DNA of 49,765 bases from Duganella fentianensis (GCF_009857835.1 NZ_WWCL01000007.1:1-49765), one strand, 5' to 3'; numbered from the stretch's first letter, positions 8,182-17,655 are shown. Notes: a model not told the origin generated them from the letters alone. Translations and numbers: made by a program.

Positions 8182-9258
8182 ATGAATACGAATATCTCCC
8201 TAGAAGCGGTTGAAGCGTCCACGGCTGACCGCCATCGCAGCATCCTGTCGGTACCGAAAATGGACTGCCCATCCGAGGAGAACCTGATTCGCCTGGCCTT
8301 GGCACCGATCAGCGGTATCAGCACTCTCAAGTTCGACCTTGGCGCACACACTGTCACCATCGAGCATGTCGGCGCGGCCGAGTCGCTTGTCGATGCGTTG
8401 GCACCATTGAACTTCGGCGCCCAGCTGCGCGAAAGCCGGAAAATTGAGGCCGGCGAACACGGTGTTGTCCTCAGCACGATCGCGATTCCGAAGATGGACT
8501 GTCCCTCGGAAGAAAATCTCATCCGCATGGCGCTGGCCGATACCCCAAACATTAGCGCATTGCAGTTTGATCTGGCCGGCCGCCAGCTGCGCGTGACCCA
8601 CACGGGCGACGCCGAAGCGCTGCTGGAGCGTCTCACGCCTCTTGGGCTGGGCGCTGAGCTGACCAGCACGGAACGGGCCGACACCGTGCCGGCAATGCAA
8701 TCTGGCGATGACGCCGGCGAGGCCCGCACGCTGCGCTGGCTGCTGTCCATCAACGGAACCATGTTCCTGGTGGAGATGATCTGGGGCTGGCTATCCCAGT
8801 CGACCGGCTTGATATCCGATTCGCTGGACATGTTCGCCGACGCAGCGGTGTATGTCCTGGCACTGTTCGCGGTCGGGCGCTCGCTGGCCCACAAGCGCCG
8901 TGCCGCGCACCTGGCTGGATGGCTGCAGCTGGTGCTGGCCATTGGCGCGATTGCCGAGGTGATCCGCCACGGCGTATCGGGCAGTGAACCAGAGTCGGTG
9001 ACGATGATGGGCATCGGCGCCGTCGCGCTGGTGGCCAATATCGCATGCCTCATCCTGATCGCCAAAAAACGCGACCACGGCGCGCACATGAAGGCCAGCT
9101 ACATTTTCTCGGCCAACGACGTCATTGCCAACCTGGGCGTGATCATCGCCGGTGCGCTCGTGACGTGGACCGGTTCACGCTACCCGGACCTGATTATTGG
9201 CCTCATCATTGGTGTGATCGTGCTGGGCGGCGCGCGCCGCATTCTGCGTCTTCAATAA
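8182..9258 (+). CDS. Cation-diffusion-facilitator transporter with two N-terminal HMA-like domains
   Basis: The 358-residue product is probably an inner-membrane divalent-cation exporter. Residues about 20-90 and 97-165 are two repeats of a heavy-metal-associated fold, each with the motif KMDCPSEENLIR (Cys29 and Cys107). The family CxxC is replaced by CPSEE, a form associated with Zn/Cd/Pb carriers. From about residue 183 six helices follow, with the CDF aspartates in SDSLDMFADA (D213, D216, D220) and SANDVIAN in helix 5. The chain ends just after helix 6, so the usual cytoplasmic C-terminal domain is missing, perhaps replaced by the HMA pair. There is no clear ribosome-binding site. The gene is controlled by the adjacent MerR operator. 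Confidence 0.85.
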   Translation: MNTNISLEAVEASTADRHRSILSVPKMDCPSEENLIRLALAPISGISTLKFDLGAHTVTIEHVGAAESLVDALAPLNFGAQLRESRKIEAGEHGVVLSTIAIPKMDCPSEENLIRMALADTPNISALQFDLAGRQLRVTHTGDAEALLERLTPLGLGAELTSTERADTVPAMQSGDDAGEARTLRWLLSINGTMFLVEMIWGWLSQSTGLISDSLDMFADAAVYVLALFAVGRSLAHKRRAAHLAGWLQLVLAIGAIAEVIRHGVSGSEPESVTMMGIGAVALVANIACLILIAKKRDHGAHMKASYIFSANDVIANLGVIIAGALVTWTGSRYPDLIIGLIIGVIVLGGARRILRLQ

Positions 9259-9296
9259 CAGGCTGTCGGTCACAGAGGCGGAAAAGGAGAATCCGG

Positions 9297-9674
9297 ATGA
9301 ATTGGCTAGGCAGTTTTGCGGTAACGGTGATCGCATTGCTGGGACTCGCCGGCTGCGCTTCGGACCCAACCTTTGGTGTCGTCGACTGGCAGCATGGCGC
9401 CCGGCGCGGCGTAATCAGCACCACGTACGGCACTGACATTGCGCCTGCCCAGCGCGCGGCGTGCGTGGCGGCGCTGTCCCCAGACCAGTACGCCAAGCAT
9501 CGATTTGTGTTGGTTCGCTACCAGCACGTGCGCCTGACACGCACCGCGGTGGCCGCCGTACCGGCGAATTTCTCTCTCAAGGAAGGAGACGTTGTTGAGC
9601 TTTGGCCGGCCGACTGTTCGGCCGGCGGCTTGTCCCGCATTTCGAAAGTACTACGCACCGGCCCACCGCTGTAA
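9297..9674 (+). CDS. Small predicted lipoprotein of unknown function
   Basis: The 125-residue product has a lipoprotein signal (IALLGLAGC, Cys near residue 18). The remainder is small and soluble, with a YQHVRLTRTAVAAVPANFSL segment and a KEGDVVELWPADCSAGG stretch suggestive of a beta-rich fold. GGAGA lies a few bases upstream of the ATG. The gene is 38 bases after the CDF gene on the same strand, between the two efflux systems, so it may be expressed with the CDF gene. I do not recognise a characterised family. A role in the metal-resistance envelope is inferred from context only. Confidence 0.7.
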   Translation: MNWLGSFAVTVIALLGLAGCASDPTFGVVDWQHGARRGVISTTYGTDIAPAQRAACVAALSPDQYAKHRFVLVRYQHVRLTRTAVAAVPANFSLKEGDVVELWPADCSAGGLSRISKVLRTGPPL

Positions 9675-9737
9675 TGCCGGTGCCACGAACGGTGCATTGG
9701 CTACCGAGGGCACTGATCACGGCTGTGTAAAAGCAGA

Positions 9738-9743
9738 TATAAT
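9738..9743 (+). promoter_or_regulatory. Predicted -10 box of the cus operon
   Basis: A perfect TATAAT lies 10 bases before the first cus-operon start codon (9754). Transcription would begin within a few bases of the ATG, again with no room for a ribosome-binding site. No convincing -35 box is visible, which fits activator control. Confidence 0.45.
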
Positions 9744-9753
9744 CGGCCCAACC

Positions 9754-10152
9754 ATGAAATTTTCCCGTACATCGCGCTTCGTTGCCGCCATCATAGCCGT
9801 GTTCAGCTTGCTGTTCACGCAGCTGGCTGTGGCGTCCTATGTTTGCCCAGGCATGAGTATGCCCGAGCGCGCGACGATGACGGCAGATGCCGGCATGCCT
9901 CCAATGGCGAACTGTACGGGTATGGATAAAGCGCAGCCGAGCTTGTGCCACGCCTATGGCCACACCGGGCATCAATCGCTCGACAAGCCGGACTTGCCGC
10001 AGATCCCACCATTCCATCCGATCACCCTGGTTCAGACAGTTATTCTGCTGGACGTGTCGATGCCGACCGACATTGCGGCGTTGACAGACACCTCCCTGGC
10101 CCATGCCATAGCGCCGCCTGTGTCAATACGGCACTGCTGCTTCCGTATTTGA
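9754..10152 (+). CDS. Small exported Met/Cys/His-rich protein of the cus operon
   Basis: The 132-residue product begins with a signal peptide (about residues 1-27, ending AVAS). The mature part is rich in likely metal ligands: YVCPGMSMPE, a Met-rich stretch with NCTGMD, SLCHAYGHTGHQ, and a terminal HCCFRI. Small proteins of this type occur at the head of copper or silver efflux operons. Periplasmic Cu(I) or Ag(I) binding is inferred, not shown. It is the first gene before the TolC-type channel, with 74 bases between them. No ribosome-binding site precedes the ATG, consistent with a nearly leaderless transcript. Confidence 0.7.
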   Translation: MKFSRTSRFVAAIIAVFSLLFTQLAVASYVCPGMSMPERATMTADAGMPPMANCTGMDKAQPSLCHAYGHTGHQSLDKPDLPQIPPFHPITLVQTVILLDVSMPTDIAALTDTSLAHAIAPPVSIRHCCFRI

Positions 10153-10226
10153 CACCTTCATTCGCTTGATTTGCCGTCGCGTGCGCGTTTGCGTCCGCGA
10201 TGTGGTTCAACGCTTGTGGAGGCCTC

Positions 10227-11552
10227 ATGCCGCATCTTATTTCCGCACGCCGTAACGGGCGTGCAAATTCATATTCTATGGTCCGCCTTGCCGTCGCCAT
10301 CGGACTCGTTACATCCTCGTGGGCGGCTCTTGCCGCCGATCCGTTATCGTTAGCCGAGGCGCAGCGCATGGCGCTTGAGCGGTCACGCCAGATCGTCGCT
10401 GAAGACGCCGCCGTGAACGCAACGCGCGACATGTCGGTGGCCGCCGGCCAACTGCCAGACCCGGTGTTGAAGGCCGGTATCGACAACCTGCCAGTGACGG
10501 GCCGCGATCGCGGCAGCGTTGCCGCCGACTTCATGACCATGCGGCGCATCGGTTTCTCGCAAGAGCTGACGCGCTCAGATAAACGCCATCTTCGCAGCGA
10601 ACGCTATGCTCGCGAAACCGATAAGGCGCTGGCCGAGAAAGACGTGGTCATTGCAGCTATCGAGCGAGATACCGCCATCGCCTGGCTAGACCGTTATTAC
10701 GCCTTGGCGGTGGCCGAGGTAGTCAGTGCACAGCGCGATCAGGCAGTGCGCGAGTTGCAGGCAGCTGAGGCGGCCTACCGAGGTGGGCGCGGCAGCCAGG
10801 CTGATGTACTTGCCGCCAAAGGTGTTATCGCGCAATTAGACGACCGCCACGATGATGCCGTCCGCCGCGTGCGCGGCACCGCGATCACGCTGACCCGCTG
10901 GGTTGGCGAAGCCGGTAACCGGCCATTGGCCGGGGAGCCGGCCATCGACACGGTGCGCCTCGATCCGGCCGCGCTGGAGACGCAGCTCAACCACCATCCT
11001 GAAATTGCAGCCCTGCGCCGGCAGGAGGACATCGCGGCGCTCGACGTCAAGCTGGCCGAAGCCAATAAAAAGTCCGACTGGAGTATCGAGGTGGCGTACC
11101 AGCAGCGAGGTGGCGCCTATTCCAACATGGTGTCGGTCGGCATTTCCGTGCCACTGCAATGGGATCAGAAGAACCGGCAGGACCGCGAGTTGGCTGCCAA
11201 GCTTGCCACCGCAGAGCAGGTCCGGGCCGGGCGCGACGAGATGCTGCGCTCACATGTCGCCGAGACGCGCACCATGCTAAACGAATGGCAAACCAACCGT
11301 GATCGCCTTGCACGGTACGCCCGCGAGCTGGTGCCCTTAGCTCAGGAGCGTAGCGAGGCCGCCTTGGCTGCCTATCGAGGTGGCAAATCGGCGCTGGGCG
11401 AAGTGCTCGCGGCACGGCGCAACGAACTGGACGTGCGCCTGTCAGCGCTCCAGCTTGAAGCCGACACCGCGAGGCTCTGGGCGCAACTCAATTTCCTCTT
11501 TCCGACTACGCATGGCCCAGCGCCGACAGCAAGTATTGAAGGTATCAAATGA
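10227..11552 (+). CDS. cusC: CusC/TolC-type outer-membrane efflux channel
   Basis: This is the outer-membrane component of the Cus copper/silver exporter. The 441 residues start with a signal peptide ending near SWAALAA. The product has the helical repeats of the OEP family (DPLSLAEAQRMALERSRQI, AAYRGGRGSQADVLAAKG, AAYRGGKSALGEVLAARR). The duplicated AAYRGG segment shows the internal two-fold repeat. I prefer the ATG at 10227, which has GGAGG five bases upstream, over an ATG at 10200. The stop overlaps the cusB start by four bases (ATGA), a sign of translational coupling. Confidence 0.88.
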   Translation: MPHLISARRNGRANSYSMVRLAVAIGLVTSSWAALAADPLSLAEAQRMALERSRQIVAEDAAVNATRDMSVAAGQLPDPVLKAGIDNLPVTGRDRGSVAADFMTMRRIGFSQELTRSDKRHLRSERYARETDKALAEKDVVIAAIERDTAIAWLDRYYALAVAEVVSAQRDQAVRELQAAEAAYRGGRGSQADVLAAKGVIAQLDDRHDDAVRRVRGTAITLTRWVGEAGNRPLAGEPAIDTVRLDPAALETQLNHHPEIAALRRQEDIAALDVKLAEANKKSDWSIEVAYQQRGGAYSNMVSVGISVPLQWDQKNRQDRELAAKLATAEQVRAGRDEMLRSHVAETRTMLNEWQTNRDRLARYARELVPLAQERSEAALAAYRGGKSALGEVLAARRNELDVRLSALQLEADTARLWAQLNFLFPTTHGPAPTASIEGIK

Positions 11553-13132
11553 ACCAGAAAAAAAACATCACGCGCACTGCGATCGTCGCTCTCGTCATCG
11601 CCGTCGCCGGAGCGGGCGGCTACTGGGCCGGCGCACGACAAGAAACACATGGTGCCTCCCAGCCAGCCACGGGCGGCCCCGGCGGCCAAATCGATCCTGC
11701 CACCGGCAAGAAGGTTCTCTATTGGCACGACCCGATGGTACCGGGGCCGAAATTTGACAAGCCGGGCAAATCGCCATTCATGGATATGCAGCTCGTCCCC
11801 ATGTTTGCCGACGAATCTGGGGACAACGGTAAGGTACTCATCAGTCCCCGCGTCCAGCAAAACCTGGGTATTCGCACCGCCGACGTGGTGGAAGGTACGC
11901 TGTCCAGCACGGTGGAAGTAGTCGGTAGTGCCGCCTACAACGAGCGTGACGTCGCCCTGGTGCAGGCCCGCGCCAGCGGCTATGTGGAGCGCCTCTACGT
12001 GCGAGCACCGCTTGACCGGGTACGCAAAGGCCAGCCGTTGGCAGAGCTGTACGTGCCTGACTGGGTGGCGGCACAAGAGGAATATTTTGCTGCCCGTCGC
12101 ATGCAAGGCGGGCAGGATCTCGCTGATGCCGCGCTCCAACGAATGCGACTGGCTGGCATGAACGAGGAGCAGATCCGTCTGGTCACCAGTACCGGCAAAG
12201 TCCATCCCAGGATCACCATCAACGCTCCGGTATCGGGTGTCGTCGATGAGCTGGCAGCACGCGAAGGCTTGACCGTCGCCGCTGGCGCACCGCTGTACCG
12301 CATCAACGGCTTATCGACCGTATGGATCATTGCCGAGATTCCCGAGGCAGCCACCGGGCAGGTACGCCCTGGCGCTGCCGTGACGGCGCGCACGCCCGCG
12401 TGGCCGGGGCAAACGTTCCAGGGCAAGGTGGAATCGCTCCTGCCGGAAATTAATGCCGCCACCCGCACCTTGAAGGCCCGTATCGAACTGGCCAATCCAA
12501 GGGAGCGGCTGGCGCCGGGCATGTTCGCCAACATCAGCCTGACGCCTGCCACCGGCCAACGCAGCTTGCTGGTACCCAGCGAAGCTGTGATCCAGACCGG
12601 CACCCGCAATGTGGTCTTTGTGGCCGCCGGCGACGGCAAGTTCACCCCGGTGAACGTCGAAATCGGCGCACAGGCAGGGAACCAAATTGAGATTCGTCAG
12701 GGTTTGCAGGCCGGGCAGAAAGTGGTCGTCTCGGGACAATTCCTAGTCGATTCGGAGGCCAGTCTGAAAGGAACGATTGCCCGGATGGTCGATGCGTCAG
12801 CTTCTGCGCCGCAAACCGATAGGCCACCGGCGGAGACAAGCCACAGCGGAACCGGCCGGGTCGAAAAAATCGGCCCGGAGGGCGTTACGTTATCGCACGG
12901 ACCGATTCCTTCGCTGCATTGGGGGCCCATGACGATGGCATTTAAGCCGCCGCCTGACGGATTGCCACGCAATGTTGCAGTCGGCGACACGGTAGCCTTC
13001 GAGATGCGCAAGGTGCAGGATGGCTACCAGCTGACGGCCGTAACGCCTGTTACCGATAGCGCACCGGCCGCGATGAAGCCTGGCGCGATGCCGCCGGCGA
13101 TGGACAAAGCGTCTATGGGAGGCAAGCGATGA
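11549..13132 (+). CDS. cusB: CusB-type adaptor with N-terminal metal-binding domain and C-terminal CusF domain
   Basis: This is the periplasmic adaptor of the Cus exporter. In order, the 527 residues carry an N-terminal anchor helix (about 8-27), a heavy-metal-binding domain at about 57-87 (YWHDPMVPGPKFDKPGKS, then PFMDMQLVPMF), barrel-sandwich and helical-hairpin domains, and a C-terminal CusF-like OB fold from about residue 430. That domain shows the CusF copper ligands as LHWGPMTMAF (Trp, then Met at +3 and +5) after a His. In E. coli CusF is a separate chaperone; here it is fused, so metal handover would be intramolecular. The gene overlaps cusA by four bases. Confidence 0.92.
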   Translation: MNQKKNITRTAIVALVIAVAGAGGYWAGARQETHGASQPATGGPGGQIDPATGKKVLYWHDPMVPGPKFDKPGKSPFMDMQLVPMFADESGDNGKVLISPRVQQNLGIRTADVVEGTLSSTVEVVGSAAYNERDVALVQARASGYVERLYVRAPLDRVRKGQPLAELYVPDWVAAQEEYFAARRMQGGQDLADAALQRMRLAGMNEEQIRLVTSTGKVHPRITINAPVSGVVDELAAREGLTVAAGAPLYRINGLSTVWIIAEIPEAATGQVRPGAAVTARTPAWPGQTFQGKVESLLPEINAATRTLKARIELANPRERLAPGMFANISLTPATGQRSLLVPSEAVIQTGTRNVVFVAAGDGKFTPVNVEIGAQAGNQIEIRQGLQAGQKVVVSGQFLVDSEASLKGTIARMVDASASAPQTDRPPAETSHSGTGRVEKIGPEGVTLSHGPIPSLHWGPMTMAFKPPPDGLPRNVAVGDTVAFEMRKVQDGYQLTAVTPVTDSAPAAMKPGAMPPAMDKASMGGKR

Positions 13133-16100
13133 TCGCCAAGCTCATACGCTGGTCCATCGTGAACCGGTTTTTCGTGCTGCTGGCCACGGCGGGTCTGGCC
13201 GCCTGGGGCATCTGGGCGCTGTCGAAGACGCCGCTGGACGCGATCCCGGACCTGTCAGACACACAGGTCATCATTCGCACAACCTACCCAGGCCAGGCGC
13301 CGCAGATCGTGGAAAATCAAGTCACTTATCCGCTGACGACAACCATGCTCTCGGTGCCCGGCGCCAAAACTGTGCGCGGCTATTCATTCTTCGGCGACTC
13401 CTTCGTCTACGTGCTGTTTGACGACGGCACCGATCCCTATTGGGCGCGCTCGCGCGTGCTGGAGTACCTAAACCAGGTGCAGTCCCGTTTGCCAGCACAG
13501 GCGCGGCCAGCACTTGGCCCTGACGCCACCGGCGTGGGGTGGATCTATGAGTATGTCCTGGTCGACCGGAGCGGCAAGCTCGACCTGTCACAACTGCGTG
13601 CACTGCAAGACTGGTTTCTCAAGTACGAACTCAAAGCGGTGCCCAATGTGTCGGAGGTGGCCAGCATCGGCGGCATGGTGCGGCAATACCAGATCCAGCT
13701 CGACCCCGATAAGCTGCGCGCCTATAACATCCCCCATGCCCGGGTGATCGAGGCGGTACAAAAGGCCAACCAGGAAACGGGCGGATCGGTGCTGGAACTG
13801 GGCGAAGCGGAATACATCGTACGCGCATCGGGCTACCTGACCTCGCTTGACGACTTCCGCAAGATTCCGCTGCGCACGACAGATAGCGGCGTGCCGGTCA
13901 GGCTGGGCGACGTCGCCCGGGTACAGGTCGGCCCGGAAACGCGGCGCGGCGTGGCAGAACTGAACGGTGAAGGCGAAGTGGCCGGCGGCGTGATCGTCAT
14001 GAGGTCAGGGAAAAACGCGCTTTCGACCATCGAGGCTGTCAAAGCCAAGCTCGACAAGCTCAAAGCCAGCCTGCCGCGAGGCGTAGAGATCGTGCCGACT
14101 TATGATCGCTCGAACCTGATCAAGCGGGCCGTGACCAATCTCGAACACAAGCTGATCGAGGAATTTGTCGTTGTGGCCGTGGTCTGCGCCATTTTCCTGT
14201 TCCACCTGCGCTCGGCCCTGGTGGCCATCGTTTCGCTGCCGCTCGGAGTACTGGCGGCCTACCTGGTCATGTACTACCAAGGGGTGAATGCCAACATCAT
14301 GTCGCTGGGCGGTATTGCGATCGCCATTGGGGCGATGGTCGACGCGGCCGTAGTGATGATCGAGAACGCGCACAAGCACATCGAGGCGTGGAAGCACGGC
14401 CATCCCGACCAGGCGCTGACTGGTGACGAGCAGTGGCGCGTGGTGGGTGACGCCGCCGCCGAAGTCGGCCCGGCGCTGTTCTTCTCACTCCTGATCATCG
14501 TGCTCTCGTTCGTGCCGGTCTTTACGTTGGAGGCGCAGGAAGGTAAGCTGTTTGCGCCATTGGCCTTTACCAAGACCTATGCGATGGCCGCCGCGGCCGG
14601 CTTGGCCGTTACCCTGATCCCCGTGTTGATGGGCTACCTGATTCGTGGCCGTATCCCGGACGAACAGAGCAATCCGCTCAATCGCGGACTGATCCGCTTG
14701 TACCGGCCGCTGCTGGAGCGCGTGCTGAAGTATCCGAAGGCGACCCTCGTGGCGGCCGGTATCGTCGCTATGGCGACCATCTGGCCGCTGGCGCGCCTGG
14801 GAGGCGAATTCATCCCGCCGCTTGATGAAGGCGACCTGTTGTACATGCCGTCGGCCTTGCCGGGCATCGGGATTGGCAAGGCAGCCGAGCTGCTGCAGCA
14901 AACCGATCGCCTGATCAAGACGGTGCCGGAGGTGCAAAGTGTGCTCGGCAAGGCTGGCCGGGCGGAAACCGCCACCGATCCGGCACCGCTGGAGATGTTC
15001 GAGACCACGATCCAGTTCAAGCCGCGCGACCAGTGGCGGCCGGGCATGACGCCGGACAAGCTGGTCGAAGAACTGGACCGCACCGTCAAGGTGCCGGGAC
15101 TGTCGAACATCTGGGTGCCGCCCATTCGCAATCGGATCGATATGCTGGCGACCGGCATTAAGAGCCCGGTGGGCGTGAAGGTGGCAGGCGTCGATCTGAA
15201 GGAAATCGACCGGATCACCGGAGAAATCGAGCGGGCCGTCAAAAAGGTGCCCGGTGTGTCCTCCGCGCTGGCCGAGCGTCTGAATGGTGGCCGCTACATC
15301 GATGTGCGGATCGACCGCGACGCTGCAGGCCGATACGGGATGAATGTCGCCGATGTGCAGAGCATCGTGTCGTCGGCAATCGGCGGCGACAATATCGGAG
15401 AAACCGTCGAAGGCTTACAGCGCTTCCCGATCAACGTCCGCTACCCGCGCGAGGTGCGCGACTCGGTCGAAAAACTGCGCGAGCTGCCGGTGCTGACGGA
15501 GCGTGGGGCGCAGATCCGCCTCGGAGACGTCGCTGCTATTCGCATCGAGGACGGCCCGCCGATGTTAAAGAGCGAGAACGCACGCCTGTCTGGCTGGGTG
15601 TACGTCGATATTCGCGGACGCGACCTCAGCTCGGCGGTACATGAGATGCAGCAGGTGGTCGCTCAGGAAGTCCGGCTTCCGCCCGGCTACTCCGTTTCCT
15701 GGTCTGGGCAGTTCGAGTACCTTGAACGGGCCGCCGCCAAGCTGAAGATCGTGGTGCCGGCAACCTTGTCGATCATCGTCGTGCTGCTGTACCTGATCTT
15801 CAAGCGCTTTGATGAGGCCGCTTTGATCATGGCCACGCTGCCTTTTGCGTTGGCAGGCGGCGTGTGGCTGCTTTGGCTGCTGGGGCACAATCTTTCTGTC
15901 GCATCGGGCGTGGGGTTTATCGCCTTGGCCGGTGTGTCGGCCGAGTTCGGCGTGATCATGCTGCTGTACTTGAAGCAGGCTTGGGATGCCCGCATACAGG
16001 CTGGCAAAACCAGCGTTGACGACCTGCTGGACGCGATCCGCGAAGGTGCCGTACTGCGCGTGCGCCCCAAGGCGATGACCGTTGCCGTCATTCTGGCGGG

Positions 16101-16266
16101 GCTGGTGCCAATCATGCTCGGTAGCGGGACAGGCTCCGAAGTCATGCAGCGAATCGCGGCGCCGATGGTCGGAGGAATGATCACGGCGCCATTATTGTCC
16201 ATGCTCGTGGTGCCGGCCGCATACCTTGTGCTGCGCCGGCGGCAGCATAAAGCGGGCCCGGGATAG
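13129..16266 (+). CDS. cusA: CusA-type copper/silver RND efflux pump
   Basis: This is the proton-driven inner-membrane pump of the Cus exporter, 1045 residues, the normal length. The helix 4 motif IAIGAMVDAAVVMIEN near residue 400 is the Cu/Ag subclass form, in contrast to the DFG/DGA form of the CzcA in this window. The N-terminus has TPLDAIPDLSDTQVIIRT, typical of the family, and the periplasmic Met pairs expected for Cu(I) relay appear plausible. It is the last gene of the cus operon. No regulator of this operon (CusRS, CopRS or CueR) is seen in the window. Confidence 0.94.
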   Translation: MIAKLIRWSIVNRFFVLLATAGLAAWGIWALSKTPLDAIPDLSDTQVIIRTTYPGQAPQIVENQVTYPLTTTMLSVPGAKTVRGYSFFGDSFVYVLFDDGTDPYWARSRVLEYLNQVQSRLPAQARPALGPDATGVGWIYEYVLVDRSGKLDLSQLRALQDWFLKYELKAVPNVSEVASIGGMVRQYQIQLDPDKLRAYNIPHARVIEAVQKANQETGGSVLELGEAEYIVRASGYLTSLDDFRKIPLRTTDSGVPVRLGDVARVQVGPETRRGVAELNGEGEVAGGVIVMRSGKNALSTIEAVKAKLDKLKASLPRGVEIVPTYDRSNLIKRAVTNLEHKLIEEFVVVAVVCAIFLFHLRSALVAIVSLPLGVLAAYLVMYYQGVNANIMSLGGIAIAIGAMVDAAVVMIENAHKHIEAWKHGHPDQALTGDEQWRVVGDAAAEVGPALFFSLLIIVLSFVPVFTLEAQEGKLFAPLAFTKTYAMAAAAGLAVTLIPVLMGYLIRGRIPDEQSNPLNRGLIRLYRPLLERVLKYPKATLVAAGIVAMATIWPLARLGGEFIPPLDEGDLLYMPSALPGIGIGKAAELLQQTDRLIKTVPEVQSVLGKAGRAETATDPAPLEMFETTIQFKPRDQWRPGMTPDKLVEELDRTVKVPGLSNIWVPPIRNRIDMLATGIKSPVGVKVAGVDLKEIDRITGEIERAVKKVPGVSSALAERLNGGRYIDVRIDRDAAGRYGMNVADVQSIVSSAIGGDNIGETVEGLQRFPINVRYPREVRDSVEKLRELPVLTERGAQIRLGDVAAIRIEDGPPMLKSENARLSGWVYVDIRGRDLSSAVHEMQQVVAQEVRLPPGYSVSWSGQFEYLERAAAKLKIVVPATLSIIVVLLYLIFKRFDEAALIMATLPFALAGGVWLLWLLGHNLSVASGVGFIALAGVSAEFGVIMLLYLKQAWDARIQAGKTSVDDLLDAIREGAVLRVRPKAMTVAVILAGLVPIMLGSGTGSEVMQRIAAPMVGGMITAPLLSMLVVPAAYLVLRRRQHKAGPG

Positions 16267-16294
16267 GCCAGAGCGCATCGTAGCGCGCGTGGTC

Positions 16295-17143
16295 TTAGCT
16301 AGTAGGCCTATGCCCGGTTGCCAAAAGTTCCTGCAACTGGGCATTCATTTTTTCCTGCATCTCGACCTGGGTTCGCGCTTGGGCAAGTGCAAGCTCAAGA
16401 GTACGTACCTGCGACGTCTGCTTGTCCTGCTCGCCGAGGCTGGTTGCAAGCTGATCCTGGAGCTCTGCAACGCGTGCCTCACGCTCGGCCATCTGGGTGA
16501 TCAGTTGTTCATAGGCAGTTTGGACTGCATGTAGACGTTCGAGCTCATCGAGCTGCCGCTTTGCATACTCTTCGGCAGTGCGCAGCGCCTGGCGTGTGTG
16601 AGTGAGCTCCGCCATAAACCGGGCGCCATCGCGGTTTAACATCGTGATTTCGTCATTCTTCCCGACCAGCGTCTGGTTGGCCTGACGCAGCTCCGCCTGC
16701 AGTTGCTGAACCTGTAGTTCGTGCCGGCGCGATTCGGCCTCCCGTTGCTCTTTTGCCGCGAGGCGATAGTGCTCCAACGCGTCGCGCGCATGCTGGTGTT
16801 TTTCCTCCAGCGACCGGCGATGGGCTTCGTTTTCCGCCAGTCTCTGGGACAGGCTATTGGCTTCTTGTTCTGCCAGTTGGCGGGCCGTAGTCTCCCGCGA
16901 CAACGCTTCCTGTGCGCCCGCCACCGCAGCTTCGTATTGTCGGTTTGCCGTTTCGATAGCGGCAATCTGCGCGCGCAAGCGGGCGTTCTCCGCTTCGATG
17001 GACTGCATAGCCGCCTGTTGTTCCACCACCTTGGCTTCAATGACGTTGGTCCGCGCAGCGTACCGTTCGTCCGCTTCCTCCTGAATCCGCGCAGCAAACC
17101 ATATCGAAGGCTGATGCCGCAAATCGGCAGCTGGCCGTCGCAA
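16295..17143 (-). pseudogene. KfrA-like coiled-coil protein, 5'-truncated
   Basis: From about residue 16 on, the product is one long coiled coil rich in Glu, Gln, Arg and Ala (for example AENARLRAQIAAIETANRQ and QVRTLELALAQARTQVEMQE), as in the tail of KfrA-type DNA-binding proteins of plasmids and islands. The N-terminal DNA-binding domain that should precede it is missing. The first 15 or so residues (MRRPAADLRHQPSIW) are read from sequence that belongs to the opposite-strand gene beginning near 17100. I therefore treat it as the 3' part of a gene cut by recombination near 17,095-17,105. It converges on cusA. Confidence 0.7.
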
Positions 17144-17655
17144 TCCGAATGTACTTGAATGATGGCGACATGGTGGCGATCCACACGCTGGCCTGCGCCG
17201 CGCGCGAGATCTATGAGAGGCACTGCCAAATGGCCGGCATCAACCGCTTTTATGACGAGATCGCGGCCACCTATCCAGACAGCACACAGAAGCAGATCTT
17301 CGAGATTTTGAATGGCGCCCGCAATTTCCTGAAGCATCCTGATGCGGACGGAAATCTTGACGCGGTGATCGAGTTAAGTGACCGGGACAACAAGCTGATG
17401 CTGTTTGTGGCCGCCCACGATTGTGCGTGCTTGTTTGGCGAGCAGACGCCGATGATCGTGCAGGCATATAACGTGTGGATTCTGGCGACGGAACCGGACC
17501 TGCAAGGCGCTTGCGCTGCCGAGATGGAAGCCAGATACCCCGGCCTCATGAATGGTTCGCCAGACGAGCAAAGGGCTATCGGCTTGCGCTTCGTCGAAGA
17601 TGCGCTATCTGGGAAATTTTTAGATAGCGAAGGCACGACGATTCATCAAACTTGA
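17101..17655 (+). pseudogene. Hypothetical protein, 5'-truncated at the 17.1-kb junction
   Basis: The first ATG is at 17149, but the same frame is open upstream and reads ISKADAANRQLAVAIRMY, then LNDGDMVAIHTLACAARE. This looks like genuine helical protein sequence that continues up to about 17101. No start codon fits before the sequence changes into the neighbouring KfrA-like fragment. Proteins with this ADAANRQL...DGDMVAIHTLAAAA pattern are widespread hypothetical proteins of unknown function, mostly helical. The rest (to residue 168 from the ATG) looks intact, including FLKHPDADG and DCACLFG. Translation from the internal ATG remains possible. Confidence 0.6.

Noticed and set aside
16636..17337. 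233-codon minus-strand frame across the 17.1-kb junction
   Set aside because: It overlaps the KfrA-like coiled-coil frame and the plus-strand hypothetical gene in other frames, and it matches no protein pattern.
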